Shown here piece after piece: positions 1 through 12,100 of a DNA stretch of 64,000 nt. Made by a program: the position numbers and the translations under genes. The DNA is from Atherinomorus stipes (lineage: Eukaryota; Chordata; Actinopteri; Atheriniformes; Atherinidae): NCBI GenBank assembly GCA_023101725.1, contig JALJCO010010453.1, positions 592,501-656,500 of the forward strand, written 5' to 3'. How positions within the stretch are numbered: position 1 is the stretch's first letter; every line of letters starts with the position of its first letter. The notes beneath the pieces were generated by a model that had not been told where the DNA came from, made no database searches, and was given only the letters and a program-made list of their open reading frames with translations.

Positions 1-116
1 CTGCTGGGAGAGCGGAAGGCGCTAGAGCAAGCAAAAATACTGACCATCACTAAAGATTTCCGGAAGAATATTCAGATCCCTGATGACTATTATATTAATG
101 CAACGCAAGACTGCAG
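1..116 (+). CDS. gcnt1: gcnt copy A, exon 1 (partial)
   Basis: Frame opens at base 1 ([10 protein letters not shown]) and runs to [11 protein letters not shown]. The donor is AG|GTGTGT after base 116, phase 2. It corresponds to the 3' part of exon 1 of copy B, from which it has clearly diverged. Confidence 0.8.
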
Positions 117-1740
117 GTGTGTTGCTTCAGTTCACAAGTGTCTGTATTGTAATCACATTAAACAAAGCATGTATTAATAGATGTCAATTTTTACAGGGCT
201 TTCAAGTTAAGTAGGAAATATTTATCTTTTCCATTAAGCAAAGAAGAGCAGGACTTTCCTCTGGCTTATTCTATGGTTGTGCATCACAAGGTATGAAAAA
301 TCTGAAGTGTGAATTTAAATGAAAAGAAAAACATTGGGGCAAATGGCAAAATCTATGCATATATGCTAAACAATTTACAGTTATCATCAAAGAGGAAAAT
401 GAAAAAATGTATGCAAAAAATCTTATATGTCATAACTGTTCTGTCGCATCTGAAAGGAGTGAGATAATCATAAACCTCATGATGATGTTGGGTCTACTAA
501 GTTTTAGAGTTGTATGGACCTAATGAAAGACTTGTGTTGCATTATGAAAAACATCAGATCCACTGATTATGTCTGACTGAAAGTGTGCAGCTTTAGTTTG
601 ACTAGTTAGCATTTAACTGTACTCTGGGTTAGAATGGATCTTTAATACATATGCAAAACAATAACATTTTTTAATTTATACATAAAAAAATAAACAATAT
701 ACCTCTCATTTTTCTGTATCCTTTAGGTGCAGAACTTTGAACGACTACTGCGAGCGATTTATGCACCTCAGAATATTTATTGTGTCCATGTGGACAACAA
801 ATCAGAAGCATCAGTCTCTTCTGCCATCAGTGCTATTGCTTCCTGTTTCCCCAATGTCTTCCTCGTCAGCCAGGCAGAGAATGTGGTCTATGCTAGCTGG
901 TCACGTGTCCAAGCTGACCTTAACTGTATGGCTGACCTCTATAATGCCAGCACAAAGTGGAAATACTTCATCAACCTTTGTGGTCAGGACTTTCCTCTGA
1001 AAACCAACTTGGAGATGGTGAGGATGCTGCGTGCACTGAGGGGCGGGAACAGCTTGGAGTCTGAAAACCTGCCTCCAGAAAAGAAGTGGAGAATATCATA
1101 TGTTCATCAGGTCGTTAATGGAGGGATCCAAGTAAGTGTTGTGGTGACTGAATACTTGTGATGATAAACTAACAATCATTACAAAACCTTTCTGTTCAGA
1201 CAGGCCTTAATAACCAATTACTAGCATCCTAATTTACTATTTTAATGTTTTCAGACAACAGGAAAAGAAAAGAATCCACCTCCTTTTAATCTGCCGATCA
1301 TGTCAGGAAATGCCTACATTGTTGTTAGCCGAGGATACGTCCACAGTGTGTTGAAAGATCAACGAATACGTTCACTGATAGAGTGGTTTAAAGACACCTA
1401 CAGTCCTGATGAGCATCTCTGGGCGACCATTCAACGAATCCCTGGAGTTCCTGGCTCTAAGTGGCCAAACCGTAAATATGACATGTCAGATATCAACGCA
1501 ATTGCCCGGCTGGTGAAGTGGCAGTGGCATGAGGGGTCACAGGATTCAATGGTGGCTGTGTACCCAGAGTGTAAAGGCAACCATGTCAGGGCAATATGTG
1601 TATATGGAGCTGGAGACCTGCAGTGGCTGCTTGAACACGACCACCTCTTTGCCAATAAGTTTGATGTGGAAACTGACCCCATTGCCATCTACTGCTTGGA
1701 GAAATATCTCAGACAAAAAGCTTTGGCAGAGTTAGAGTAG
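1..1740 (+). CDS. gcnt1: Core-2 beta-1,6-N-acetylglucosaminyltransferase (GCNT1/GCNT3 type), copy A, 5' end cut by window
   Basis: Golgi GT14 enzyme that transfers GlcNAc in beta-1,6 linkage to the GalNAc of core 1 O-glycans, making core 2 branches. Four exons join in one frame: <1-116, 197-290, 727-1131 and 1255-1740 (stop TAG 1738-1740), all with GT donors and AG acceptors. Visible hallmarks are [38 protein letters not shown], the SPDEHLW motif (which I recall as holding the catalytic Glu of mouse C2GnT-L), YGAGDLQW and FANKFDV. The membrane anchor and start codon lie left of base 1. By eye the protein is about equally close to human GCNT1 and GCNT3. The prune2 gene downstream favours GCNT1, so the symbol is tentative. 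Copy B at 24217-40784 is its tandem paralogue. Confidence 0.88.
197..290 (+). CDS. gcnt1: gcnt copy A, exon 2
   Basis: 94 nt, acceptor TTTTTACAG, donor AAG|GTATGA, phase 2 in and phase 0 out. It encodes [10 protein letters not shown] then [20 protein letters not shown], the conserved stem-to-catalytic junction of the family. Confidence 0.85.
727..1131 (+). CDS. gcnt1: gcnt copy A, exon 3 (catalytic core)
   Basis: 405 nt, phase 0 at both ends, acceptor ATCCTTTAG, donor CAA|GTAAGT. It starts [19 protein letters not shown] and ends VVNGGIQ. The first ~280 nt differ from copy B at only one site that I can see, far fewer than in exons 1 and 2. Confidence 0.9.
1255..1740 (+). CDS. gcnt1: gcnt copy A, exon 4 (catalytic C-terminus)
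   Basis: 486 nt including stop, acceptor ATGTTTTCAG. It encodes [43 protein letters not shown] and the C-terminal [10 protein letters not shown], followed by TAG. Confidence 0.9.
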   Translation, partial: TTGKEKNPPPFNLPIMSGNAYIVVSRGYVHSVLKDQRIRSLIEWFKDTYSPDEHLWATIQRIPGVPGSKWPNRKYDMSDINAIARLVKWQWHEGSQDSMVAVYPECKGNHVRAICVYGAGDLQWLLEHDHLFANKFDVETDPIAIYCLEKYLRQKALAELE

Positions 1741-3314
1741 GTGGAAAATTTTCTGGCATCCATAAGTGAGTCAGAATAAGTTATTTCAATTTTCCCAGCA
1801 CATTATTCTTATAATTTAAGGAAAATGCCATGTCTGAAATTATTCACAACTAAAGATCCATTGATGGGAAAATCACTAAATACTGGGAAAAAGGTAAAGA
1901 TACTTTAAACGTGATGTTCACCAAAGAAACATTAAAGATACATTTCAAACTTTATAATTTATACTTTAAACAGTCTCTTGGAGTCACATGTTACTTTTTT
2001 CTTTTTTTTCCCCCCAAAAAAAAAAAAAAACTTGTGTGTTAAATTTTACATTTTTACTGAGTCTCCGTGCTGCCAGAGGACTAAAAGCTGTTGGTTCTGT
2101 TGAGAATGATATTATTTTGCCTTCATATAATGTGTTTTTACTTGGATGAGGTGTATGCAGAAATGTCCTTCACTCTTCAGCTGTTCACTTGGGAATCAGG
2201 GCACCCTGCTTGATATGGAACAGTCACATGTAGGCAGGTGCTGTTTGTGAGAAGTGTGCAGACATAATATTCCTAAGCATAAATAATGCGTGAAAGAGAA
2301 ATTCTTTGGGAAGGTATATATTAACGATATGAAGAAAAACTTTGAAATATTTGTTTTCTGATTGACCAGTTCAATAAAACAGACAATCCATTTGGCTCGT
2401 GACTCATTCATTAAGAGTTTATTAAATAACTTACAAATAATTTGCTCCACGTTTTTTTGGTGGTGGGAAGTGGAATTGGATCAACTGATTGCTGAAGACA
2501 ACACTGACAGAAAAGCTGACCTCCCTTCAGAGAAGAATCCATCTGTGTGTGGTTGAGAGTCAGTTTCCAGATCACAAGTTTAAAAAGGTCACTTAAAAAG
2601 CTGCACGAGTGACATTTGGTAATACTGCATATCATTGATTAAAAAAATCCTCTCCATCCCCCCAGCCCAGCTTCCATCCCCCCACCGTCCTACAGCAATG
2701 TTTGTAGTGCTGTTGGGAGATGATAGCATCATTTTGGTTTGGCCCAGCCGGTCACCTGTTAACAGAGGTGGAAAAAGTACTGAAAGATTGGATTTAAGTA
2801 AAAGTATCTTTACTTTGCTTAAATTCTACTTGAGTGAAAGTAGAAAAGAACTTGATTTAAATTTTACTCTGAGAAAAAGATACGTAGTTTCTTTACATTA
2901 CTTGCTTCCTTTACATGATACAAATGACCGTGATGAGGGAAAGCTGGTAAGCTAGCTTTTATAATAGCTTTGCATAAAAGAGATGAGAAACCTCAGTTTC
3001 GTATTAGATCTGCTGGGGCATAAATTTGTCACTGTCGCAATGATTGTGTCACACATGGTTCCTTACAACGTACTCCCTCATGTGCGAACGCATGCTAAAG
3101 GCGAAAGGTAGTTCTTATAACTAAACCCGGAAGGCGTAGTTATAGGAACTGCGTTCTTAGAACCTCTCTGTCCCAATGCGCCTAAAAACTACTCAATTAC
3201 ATTACATCTATTCATAGATCTTCAGAGTCTGGGTTCTGGACACTGGTCAGTGTCACTATCTCCCTCTTCTCCCAACCAGCTACCCTTTGTCAACGCTGCA
3301 GCAATTTATGCTAA
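1741..3314. other. 3' flank of gcnt copy A and unannotated repeat-like DNA
   Basis: Bases 1741-1960 align with the 3' UTR of copy B. The copy B polyadenylation hexamer (40904) reads AACTAAAG at the matching place here, so the nearest AATAAA is at 2373-2378. From about 2768 the sequence resembles a common fish repeat beginning CAGAGGTGG and AAAAAGTACTG. I see no gene. Confidence 0.5.
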
Positions 3315-3620
3315 ATGCTGAATGAAAGAATGCTGCACAAGCTGATGAAGATGATGGAGGATTCTTCCCACCCTCTCCACAACACAGTGAAGAATCAACA
3401 GAGCGAGTTCAGTGGGAGGCTGCGTCAGGTTTGCTGTAGGACGGAGAGGTACACACATTCATTCCTGCCAGCAGCCATCATCTTGAAGAACGAGTCTAAC
3501 TGATTGAGTGATTATTTTTGTTGTTGTTACATGTTATATTGTTAAAAAAAGAGGAAGTAAGACAGTCTATTATTACAAAATTTTATTTCCCTCATGGGAT
3601 AAATAAAGTATTTTTCATTT
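3315..3620 (+). mobile_element. LINE 3' fragment (L2/jockey-like RT C-terminus and tail)
   Basis: The open frame 3315-3503 reads like the C-terminal end of fish non-LTR reverse transcriptases: SSHPLHNTVKNQQSEFSGR and RTERYTHSFLPAAIIL. The following TTTCCCTCATGGGATAAATA and A/T-rich tail are a LINE 3' end. The upstream RT is missing, so this is a 5'-truncated dead copy. Confidence 0.55.
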
Positions 3621-3630
3621 CATTTCATTC

Positions 3631-5060
3631 AAAGGTACAGTATGTAAGTATTTACTGACATCTAGTGGTGAAGATGGGAATTTGAAAGAAAAGGTGTTTT
3701 CTTTCAAATGACTTTAAATACCAAGCGCTGTTGTGAATGTATGGTGGCTGTTAGTGGCCAAAATTCTCCCAGACATAGATGTTTTCATCTGTCAGTGGAT
3801 CCAGTGGTCTAGGTGTAGCTGTGTTTATACTACAGGTAACTACTTTTAATGTCTTTTAAGGCATTACTTACCCCATACAGTGCTCTAACTCCCATAAAAC
3901 AAAGCTGGTACAGCAGTTTTTAAAATTCACAGGGTTTTCACCATAGAAATAATAAAGATTATGTATATATTATTTATTATTATTATTATTATTATTATTT
4001 CTATGGTTTTCACCTCATGCACATTGTTTTGTCCATTCAGTGACACTGTAGTAAAAATGGTGGAACAAATATGACAGCCTCCATGTATGTGCACCCATAG
4101 TAAGTAAATATACAGATATCCCATCAGTATAGCTATCCAAAAACTGATTGGGTATTGGGGGAGACTTGTCCAGGGTAAAGACTGTAAATTCACAACACAA
4201 ATGTACACATATTTAGTTCACTTATATAACACAGGGGAATATATCTCCCCATGGCTCCAGCAGGTAAAGGATACTTTGGATAATTGTGGTTTGTCATATA
4301 TCTGGATTAATCAACTTCCCAACAATGTTAGCTGGCTTAAACAAACTGTGGAGCGGGCTCTGAAAGATCAGTATGAACAAAAATGGCGAAGTGAAATTAG
4401 GAATATGTCTTCATGTGATGTGTATGCTAAAATTAAATCAAAGTATAAAACTGAAAAATATTTGTTTTGTGAAAACCTCAGCTATAGACAGGCAATTTGT
4501 AGCTTTAGAACAAAAAACACAAGAATTCCCAAAACAACCGGCCGGTATAAGGGCCTAGAAAGAAGCATGAGAATCTGCCCTTTGTGCTGTAATGGTTGTG
4601 TAGGAGATGAATTTCATGTTTTATTTGAATGTGACAATGTATTAGTTGCTGAATATAGGTTAAAGTTTTTGCCAAAATGTTATTGGTATTATCCATCAAT
4701 GTATAAACTTATAATGCTTCTTAGGTCAGACCATTCAAAGATAATATGTAAGTTGGGAGCTTTCTTGAAACGAGTCTTACCTCTCTTTAAATGAGTTCTG
4801 CCATTGTTGAATGTATATCTTCTTTTGTTATGATATGAAGTTTGTGCTTTATACCATGTATTTGGTGATAAGCAAAATAAATTAAATGAAAATGGAAAAT
4901 AAATGAAATGAAAATGAAAAATATAAATGACTCATTATAAGAAAATAAACACATAAAGTTATTCTAGTGCAGCGATTACACATAAATTAAAACAGTTTTA
5001 AATTATATACCACATTTTTCTGCAATTGACCTTTGATTTTTTTTTTTTTACTGTACCTTT
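3631..5060. mobile_element. Possible TIR element enclosing a LINE fragment
   Basis: The left end AAAGGTACAGTATGTAAG is a motif I know from fish MITEs, and CTGTACCTTT at 5051-5060 is its inverted match over about 11 bp. The interior includes an ATT microsatellite (about 3968-4000) and the LINE at 4201-4900. The ends may be coincidental. Confidence 0.3.
4201..4900 (+). mobile_element. LINE ORF2 C-terminal fragment (jockey/L2-like) with 3' tail
   Basis: An uninterrupted 197-codon frame (4201-4794) carries the C-terminal, zinc-knuckle-like motif of fish LINE polymerases, MRICPLCCNG then DEFHVLFECDN, after a W-rich segment (EQKWRSEIRNM). The downstream tail is repeated AAATGAAAATG units. No RT domain is present, so it is a 5'-truncated copy, but the remaining frame is intact, suggesting a recent insertion. 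Confidence 0.6.
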
Positions 5061-5749
5061 AATCTTTTTATATGGTCCACACGAAGTTTGTGAGGGTGGG
5101 CTACCTTTTCCTTTTCTTTCCTTTTTTCCTGTTTATGTTTGACTAAGAGGAAGTTGTTTCTACTTTCTTTTCATTTCATTTTCTTTTCTTTTTACATTGT
5201 CGAATTTCCCTTCTGGGATATAAAGTTTTTCATTTCTTATTTTTTTGTAAAGTTTTGCCTGCTCTTTGGTGTTTTGTTTGTTTTTTGTTTTGTCCACCCT
5301 GAAGAAGTCCTCCTTTCAGCTCTGTGTTGTGTGACTTTTCAAGTGTTGAAATGTTTGTGGTACCTTTTGAGACTTGAGGAAGATTAATCATTTTCATGTT
5401 GTCTCGGCCACCTCGGACAGGGCATAACGCGATCCATGCAGGAAATAAAGCAACTAAAATGAGGCATTCATTTGATTGAATCAAAGAGAATGGCATAAAA
5501 AGTATTCTTTCAACTGATTCTTTTCCCTTGTTACAGTAGCTCCCCCTCAACAGTTAACGAGTCCAACAGCGTTTTGTGGTTACAGAGAACCGGACAATTT
5601 TCTTAGCAGTGTCAAGGAAATCTGGATGGATCTGCACAATTCTAGGCTTTTCGGCCAGCAGTGGAAAACTGGGGTAAAAACTGTGTGAAAAGATCGTGTA
5701 GCTTCACTTCGTGATTGCTGTAGTCTGTGTGAGGGGGCCAGTGGTTGAT
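5061..5749. other. Intergenic, LINE-tail-like A/T-rich sequence
   Basis: About 5195-5225 contains a fish LINE 3' tail signature (GAATTTCCCTTCTGGGATAT). The remainder is T-rich with no coding frame I can support. Confidence 0.4.
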
Positions 5750-6134
5750 GATGTCGTCTACTGATGTTTGGGTCCGCATCATTTACTGCCCGGCAGACCG
5801 AGCGGCGATCCAGGTGGGCGGAGTTTTCACTCCCTTTATATCGGGCGAATCATCCGCGGCATATGACCCGTTCAGATCCGACGGCTTGATTCAGTACCAG
5901 ATGAATTCCCCCTGTTTAACTAGGTCTTCATGGGGAGACAAGCTTATAGAGTGGGTTTGCAGATAAACTTAGAAAAATGTTTCAACCTGATAATGTTGAT
6001 GTGTGGCCTCTTTCCACTGGCAAACGCTTTCCCAGCGGCAAACTCCTCCTGCCCCGCTCGTCATCACTTCTCCTGGCTGACAGTAAAGGAGCAGACCCAA
6101 CCCACGGAGAGCAAAGGAGAAACGACAAGCTGAA
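5750..6134 (+). promoter_or_regulatory. Candidate promoter/5' UTR of the DUF4806 gene
   Basis: Local rise in G+C and CpG directly upstream of the first coding exon, with a GC box (GGGCGGAG near 5817) and a TATA-like CCTTTATATCGGG near 5832. There is no transcript evidence, so this rests on position and composition. Confidence 0.3.
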
Positions 6135-6177
6135 ATGGAAGAAGAAACAGGAATTTATCCTAAGCAGGAAAACCCCG
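6135..6177 (+). CDS. DUF4806 gene, exon 1 (start codon)
   Basis: ATG at 6135 opens MEEETGIYPKQENP and reaches a donor CCCCG|GTAAAC in phase 1. It was chosen because it joins exon 2 in frame. No longer upstream coding exon was found. Confidence 0.5.
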
Positions 6178-9100
6178 GTAAACTTTAGTGTACAGTGATC
6201 GATCCAACACTGTATTACACGTAGACTACCCATTTTGCCGACCATCTTAACGTGAGGCAACGCTTATTGTTTGTTATGCTAGTTAATGCTAACACCTTCC
6301 CTCATGATTACACAGCTGTGACCCCCAACGTTCCGCGAACGTTGCCCAAATGTCCCTTAAAGGTTACATAAGGTTACACCATAAAGCCATTTAAGAGACG
6401 TTTGGAGAACGTTCCACGAATGTTCTTTAAAGGTTAGTGAAGGGTTGCTGTGTGACCTTCAGCGAACGTTTGCTGGACGTCGGGACGTAAAGTTTTCTGT
6501 TTCGCCATTATTCGCTATAAGTTGCAGATTATCTTCAAGGAACGACCCTGCAACGTTCGCTGAGGGTTGGCCTACATCAGAGGTATCTGATAATAGTAAA
6601 TTTGGTGGTTAATCTTAAGAGGGGGGCGGGGGCATACTTGTGCAGAGCTGTCTGCGAATTACCTATTGATCTAAGTGAAGTGTGTGTCAGTCAGTTGTGT
6701 TTGTGTACGTGTTCCATTGTGTAACTCAAATGTAAAATAATTTGACGTAAACTTTTTAATTTGATATTCTAAGACTCGGACCTCAAAACTATTGACAAGG
6801 TCCAACTGGCAGCGGAAGTCTCCGGTATTGGTATTGACACAGACATGGACGCAAGCACTAAGAGGATATCGAAAAGGCCTGCGAGATTTGAGACAGAGTC
6901 TTCCACAGAAGGTGAATTTATCTCCTTTTATGTTTGTGATTTTTTTTTTTTTTATTGGTTTAGAAAATATTTCCTTGCACAAAGAAAATTCAAAATGAAG
7001 CTATTGCATCTTTGTTGCACATAGTGAATTGTGTAAATGCAGAGTTGCATAGAAAGATAAAAAATAACATGCAGATGATAAGAAATCACAGAGGCGGTAT
7101 GAGCCAGCACTGGGGAATGCACAATCTTGCCATCATTGTCACTCAGCTGATTGATGTCCCCCTTCATACTTTTACTGAAGTACCTACCTACATGCTTAAA
7201 GCCCCTGCAGATACAGCAAAGACATGCAATCCTTCACAAAATGTGGTCATACATTGCCCTTGGAGGTAACGCATACTGATGTAGCACATACAGTATTGGT
7301 TTTAAAGGTAGCTTGAGCAGAGAAAGGCAGGCAGAAGAGAATTTCATAAGAAGACAAAGCATCTAAAAAAGAATACAGAGCAAAGGTTCAGAAAACAGTG
7401 TCACTGGACAATCCTTATAACAATTAGTTTGACTTCATTAGAACAGATTTTTGTCCACTTACTTTGGCATCTTACACTGTAGATTCAGACTGAACAGACT
7501 TATCAACAGCACCAACACAACCAAGAACAGCCCAAGGAACAAATCGGTCCATGTATCCCTGAGAATATCCCAAAATGACAGCAAAAAGCTTTTACATGTA
7601 CTGTTGAGCAAGACACCAACAGAGAGAACATCAAGAAAATTAAGACCAAAATACGCCATCACAGTGTGGGTTGCCCCTGTTTGCTTTGTGTGAATGGTCA
7701 ACGGGGGAGACCAGCAGCTAAAAATGATTTAATTTCACATCAATATTGGAGCCCCATGCTGTTAATACAGCCAATGTAGAAGCACAAATAATTTTGACAC
7801 AGAAGATTAACCACCAAGGGACTTTGTCTCACATTACTAGCCGTCAGATGACTTTTCTTTTACCTATCAACCCTTATTTTAGTCAATAATCACGGGCAAA
7901 TGAACAATCAAAATGATGAGGGAATTTTTCTAAAACTACGGGCTTGCTTCATTGGACCATTTAGATGCATAAATTCAACGGTCTTCCTTGTAATATTTTG
8001 TTACAATAATTTAGAGTAGAGTCCAAAGCAAAACAAATACTGAATATATTGTATCATATACAAATATAGTGGTATTTAAAGCTATGTTAAATAACACTAC
8101 ACCACATTCAGTGCCTATTTGTCAGTTTTGGGCCAACACAGGACTTGGTGGCATAACATTTTAACACATGATTATGCAATAAAAACAAAAGAAAAAAAAA
8201 ATCACTTTCTGCACATTAAATGTCAAATCCTTTTTTTTATGGTATATAAAAGCAATAGATGCAATCTGTGCAGCAGGAAGATAGCTTAAAGATGATAAAA
8301 TCGGTCACCAAAGGGTTTTTCTTTTACAAAGAAGTTACTTAATGAAGTCATATTCTTCTATTTGCAGATGAACAACCAGTGAAGAAAAGGCAAAAGGGAA
8401 TACCACAAGCTCTTCTAACACCTATGTGTAAGTATCAGTGTAGTGTTGTTGCCTATTGGCAGTTTTTCAGAGACTAGATATAAAAACACAATCGCATGAG
8501 GCAGCAGTGGCTCCGGTGGTAGGTGCTAAGGCAGTAGAGCAGGTCGTCTTATAACCAGAAGGTTAGTGGTTTGAATTCTTATTAATTGGTTACTAGGGAT
8601 GGGCGATATGGACTAAAAAATGTATCATGATAATTTCTGGTTGTTATCATGGTAACGATAATTGACAAAAATTAGGGATGCACGATATAATCTGCCCCCT
8701 ATTGATGTCGGCCTATATCGGCCTTAAAACTGATTATCAGACATCGGCCACCCCATCTATATTTAACCAATAAACCCTGTTTCTAAAGTCTTCTTCAAAA
8801 ACTTCTTTTTTTACAGACTTTAAAACTTCTAAAGATAAGGGGTGGGAAAAAATATCGATACACTGAAATATTGAGATATTTTCATATGCTGATATCATAT
8901 TGACATTTAAAAACGCGGTATCGATCTATTTTACTGACAAAATCTTGCAATATTTCATCAATTTGTTATGAAATCTGTTGAGAATTCTTGAAGTATCGTG
9001 ATATTTTGTAACAGAAAGATGGAATCTTACAGAAAGAGAATCTCCAGCGATTTTGTAAGTACAGTAGATCGATACCGCGTTTTTAAATATCAATTTGATA

Positions 9101-12100
9101 TCGGCATATGAAAATATTGCGATATTTCAGTGTATCGATATTTTCTCCCATCCCTATATTTTAAAGTGTCGGAAATGGATAACAAAACTGCTATGTGCAA
9201 TAACTGCTTATTTTTTTCAGCTTTAATATCAGTATCGATATCGATTATCGGCCACATGAGTTTTAAATATGGGCATATTGGTATATCGGCCAAAATTCCC
9301 ATATCATGCATCCCTAAAAATAATACGAGAAGCCAAACTACATCAATTAAGTTTAAGTAGTACACCTGAACTGCAAAACTGTCGTAACACCAAACAAACA
9401 AGTCTGAAATATGAGGATGAATTGACATTTATTCTAACGGTGCACCAGAAAAAATACTTTATACAGTAAATAACTGTAAATACAACCTGATAAATTGTAT
9501 TTATCATTTTATTGTGAGATGACAAATTATTACCATGGGGAATTACTTTGACGATAAATCGCACACGATAATATATCGCCCATCCCTATTGGTTACTATG
9601 TACTTGATCAAAACATTTTGCCCTTCTTGCCTTAAGTGTCAGCATAGTAGTTGGTTTGAGAGGCTATTGGCATGGACTGACACTGACACTTTTTTATAAG
9701 TCTGCCCCAAAGCAGCTGGTGCTACACATGCAACTCACTACCACCGGGTGTGAATGTGGAGTGAATAAATAATGGATTCACAGTAAATTTCTATGGATGA
9801 CACAAAAAGTGCTATAGAAGTCTAATCTGTTAAAACAAAAAATCACCAAATATTTAAGTACAATAAACTTGGTGTACTCTGGATTTAATCTTGGCCTGAA
9901 GATCCTTAATGAATTCTTAAATTTGAAACTGCTCTTAAAGATGTTAACAATTTTTTAATGAGGAGTTTTGTACTTTCTCTCTAATACTCAGATGTTCGAG
10001 GAGAAAAAAATGCAACTAAAAAAGGCAAGAAAATTTTTTCCTGCAAGTTATTGCATCCAAAATATTTTGATTACAATGTAATGAATTGATCTTATCCCTC
10101 CTTTCCCGCATTAAACAGAAAACTGCAGCCACCACAGTGGTTATGAACCCCCTGGTAAGTAGCTAAGCTATAAAAACACATTTTTCTTACGCTAATGATG
10201 AGTTGGGGATTTGGTGGTGGGAAGAAAAAAATGGGGAGGAGATTCTTAAAAAAAAAAAACAAAATTACAGAAAAAAAGAAAAGGAGGAGGAGAGGAAAAA
10301 AGGAGTGGAGGAGGAAGGAGAAAAAAAAAAAAAAAGGGAGAGCGAGTGGAAGATAGAAAGAGGGGAGAACTAAAAACAGGAAAAAAAAAGGAGATCGCGG
10401 AAGGGGGGAAGAAGGAAAAAAAAGAAGAGATTCGTAAGAGGAGAAGGAATGGAAAAGGGAGAGACAAAAAAAATTATTATATCCAAGGGAAATTTCTTTT
10501 TTAATCAAAAAAAAAGAAGAAAAAAAAAAAGAGGGATAGAAGAGGAAAAGGGAAAACAAACCATCTGGAAGAAGAAAGGGATATAGAGAGAATAAAAAAG
10601 AAATAAAGAAAGGGGGGAAATGTGGCATATTCTATATAAAAAAAATAAAAGAGGAAGGCTATTATGCAGTTCAGTGACAGGTCTTTTTTCCTTCAGAGCT
10701 CTTGTCACCTAAACCTGAATCTCCTTAGCCTGGTACACCAACCCGACTAACGCCATGTATGAGATACACGGCAAGTCAGTCTGGGTTCCCTCCATTGGGA
10801 AGTGATTTCCACTCCGGTAAAAAATTGACCGGACCAATCACAGCGCAGCAGTAGAATTATCAACAGATGAACGTTAAACTCCTCCGACGTTTCCACCGCT
10901 GTTTCTGCTCTGTTTTGGTGCGTAACTAACAGCTTCCGGGTCACAGTCATAGTTTGCTACACAAACGCTTTCTCATATTAGTAGTTCAGCAATAAACACT
11001 GCTGACATGTAACAGAGTATTTATAATAATAAAACCAAACATTCTATGTTAATATACACAAGAAAACTACATTAAATAGAGAGGGAAAATCAACGTGTAA
11101 CTGCTGACTTCCGGCGTCGCCATAGCAACATAGCAACAGAGTGCCGAGCTACGCCAGCTACAGTCACTTCTGATTGGTTCTCTCCGGTTCACTGTCCTCC
11201 TGTTAGTCCCGCCTCTCGTCTCGCATTGGAAATCAGTCTCCAGCGGAGGGAATCCAGACTGACTTGCCGTGTATCTCATACATGGCATCAGTCAGGCTGG
11301 TGTACCAGGCTAGAATCTCTTCCTCCTCAAGCAGTTCAAAGGTCTTCCATTCCAGGTTGGCAGTAACATATGTCAAAGTTAGAAATTAACAATATATTCA
11401 ATATTATATGGGTAATCTTTAGTTGCAAATGTTATCTTATTTGTAGATGTAACAACCCCTTCAGTGTTCAGTGACTGGATTTTCTTTTTTTTCATATTGT
11501 TAAAGTATCTTAAAGGTAGAGTCTGATGTTTCCCCGCTGAAAATAAACGTTAGACTTGTGCAAGTGGATATCCGTCTCAAACTGCGCCTTTGGGCCTCTA
11601 CTCGCGTGCCGTGGCGCATTTGAATGCAACTCTCTCCCCCTGCCTGTAATTCGCTCTTTAGCTTTGTTTTGTTGTGTTCGGGACGTTTCTGGGTGGAGAT
11701 TTCTGTTTTTATCACCAGCCAATGACAGAACTAAGGACATGACGCTATGTGGGAATAAGCTCATGATTGGAGCAGACGCCAGTCACTTGAACTCTCGAAG
11801 CAAAAGGGAAAGAAAGAAAGAAAAAACGGTAGATGCACCGAAGAAAAGGTAAGGGCTTTAGATAATGCAAGTTGGAAAACCAGGGCTAACATTAGTTTGG
11901 CTTTTACCCGCTTCTGAGCTCTGAAGGAGAGGCTTGCAGCTGAATAGTTTGAAGAACGAGGCGGCCATTAGCCTGAGAGGGAGGTGTGCTAAGTTTGAAT
12001 GCGGCTGTTTGCAAACAGAAACCATGGGGGGACTTCGGACTCTACCTTTAGGAAAGAAAGTAGAAGTCCACCATCCACCCTTGATCTCTTCTTTTTTTTT

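Larger units (their letters stand above)
8594..9588. mobile_element. hAT-type non-autonomous transposon with perfect 8-bp TSD
   Basis: TIRs TAGGGATGGGCGATAT and ATATCGCCCATCCCTA. The target-site duplication TTGGTTAC is present at 8586-8593 and 9589-9596. An eight-base duplication is diagnostic of the hAT superfamily. There is no transposase, and two further elements sit inside it. Confidence 0.85.
8493..9832 (+). mobile_element. tRNA-derived SINE split by a hAT insertion
   Basis: The head 8493-8585 looks like a tRNA promoter: A-box-like TGGCTCCGGTGGTAGG and B-box-like GGTTAGTGGTTTGAATTC. The body resumes at 9589 after the hAT and contains the fish SINE tail features GGTGTGAATGTGGAGTGAAT and AAAAAGTGCTATAGAAG. 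It lies in DUF4806 intron 3. Confidence 0.6.

Noticed and set aside
5545..5960. Possible minus-strand coding fragment upstream of the DUF4806 gene
   Set aside because: Two short frames (around KLHDLFTQFLPQFSTAGRKA and KPRIVQIHPDFLDTAKKIV) look protein-like but are broken and match no family I know; the region is better explained as promoter.
10092..10628. 178-codon minus-strand frame rich in F, S, P and L
   Set aside because: It is produced by the polypurine tract on the plus strand; composition alone explains it.
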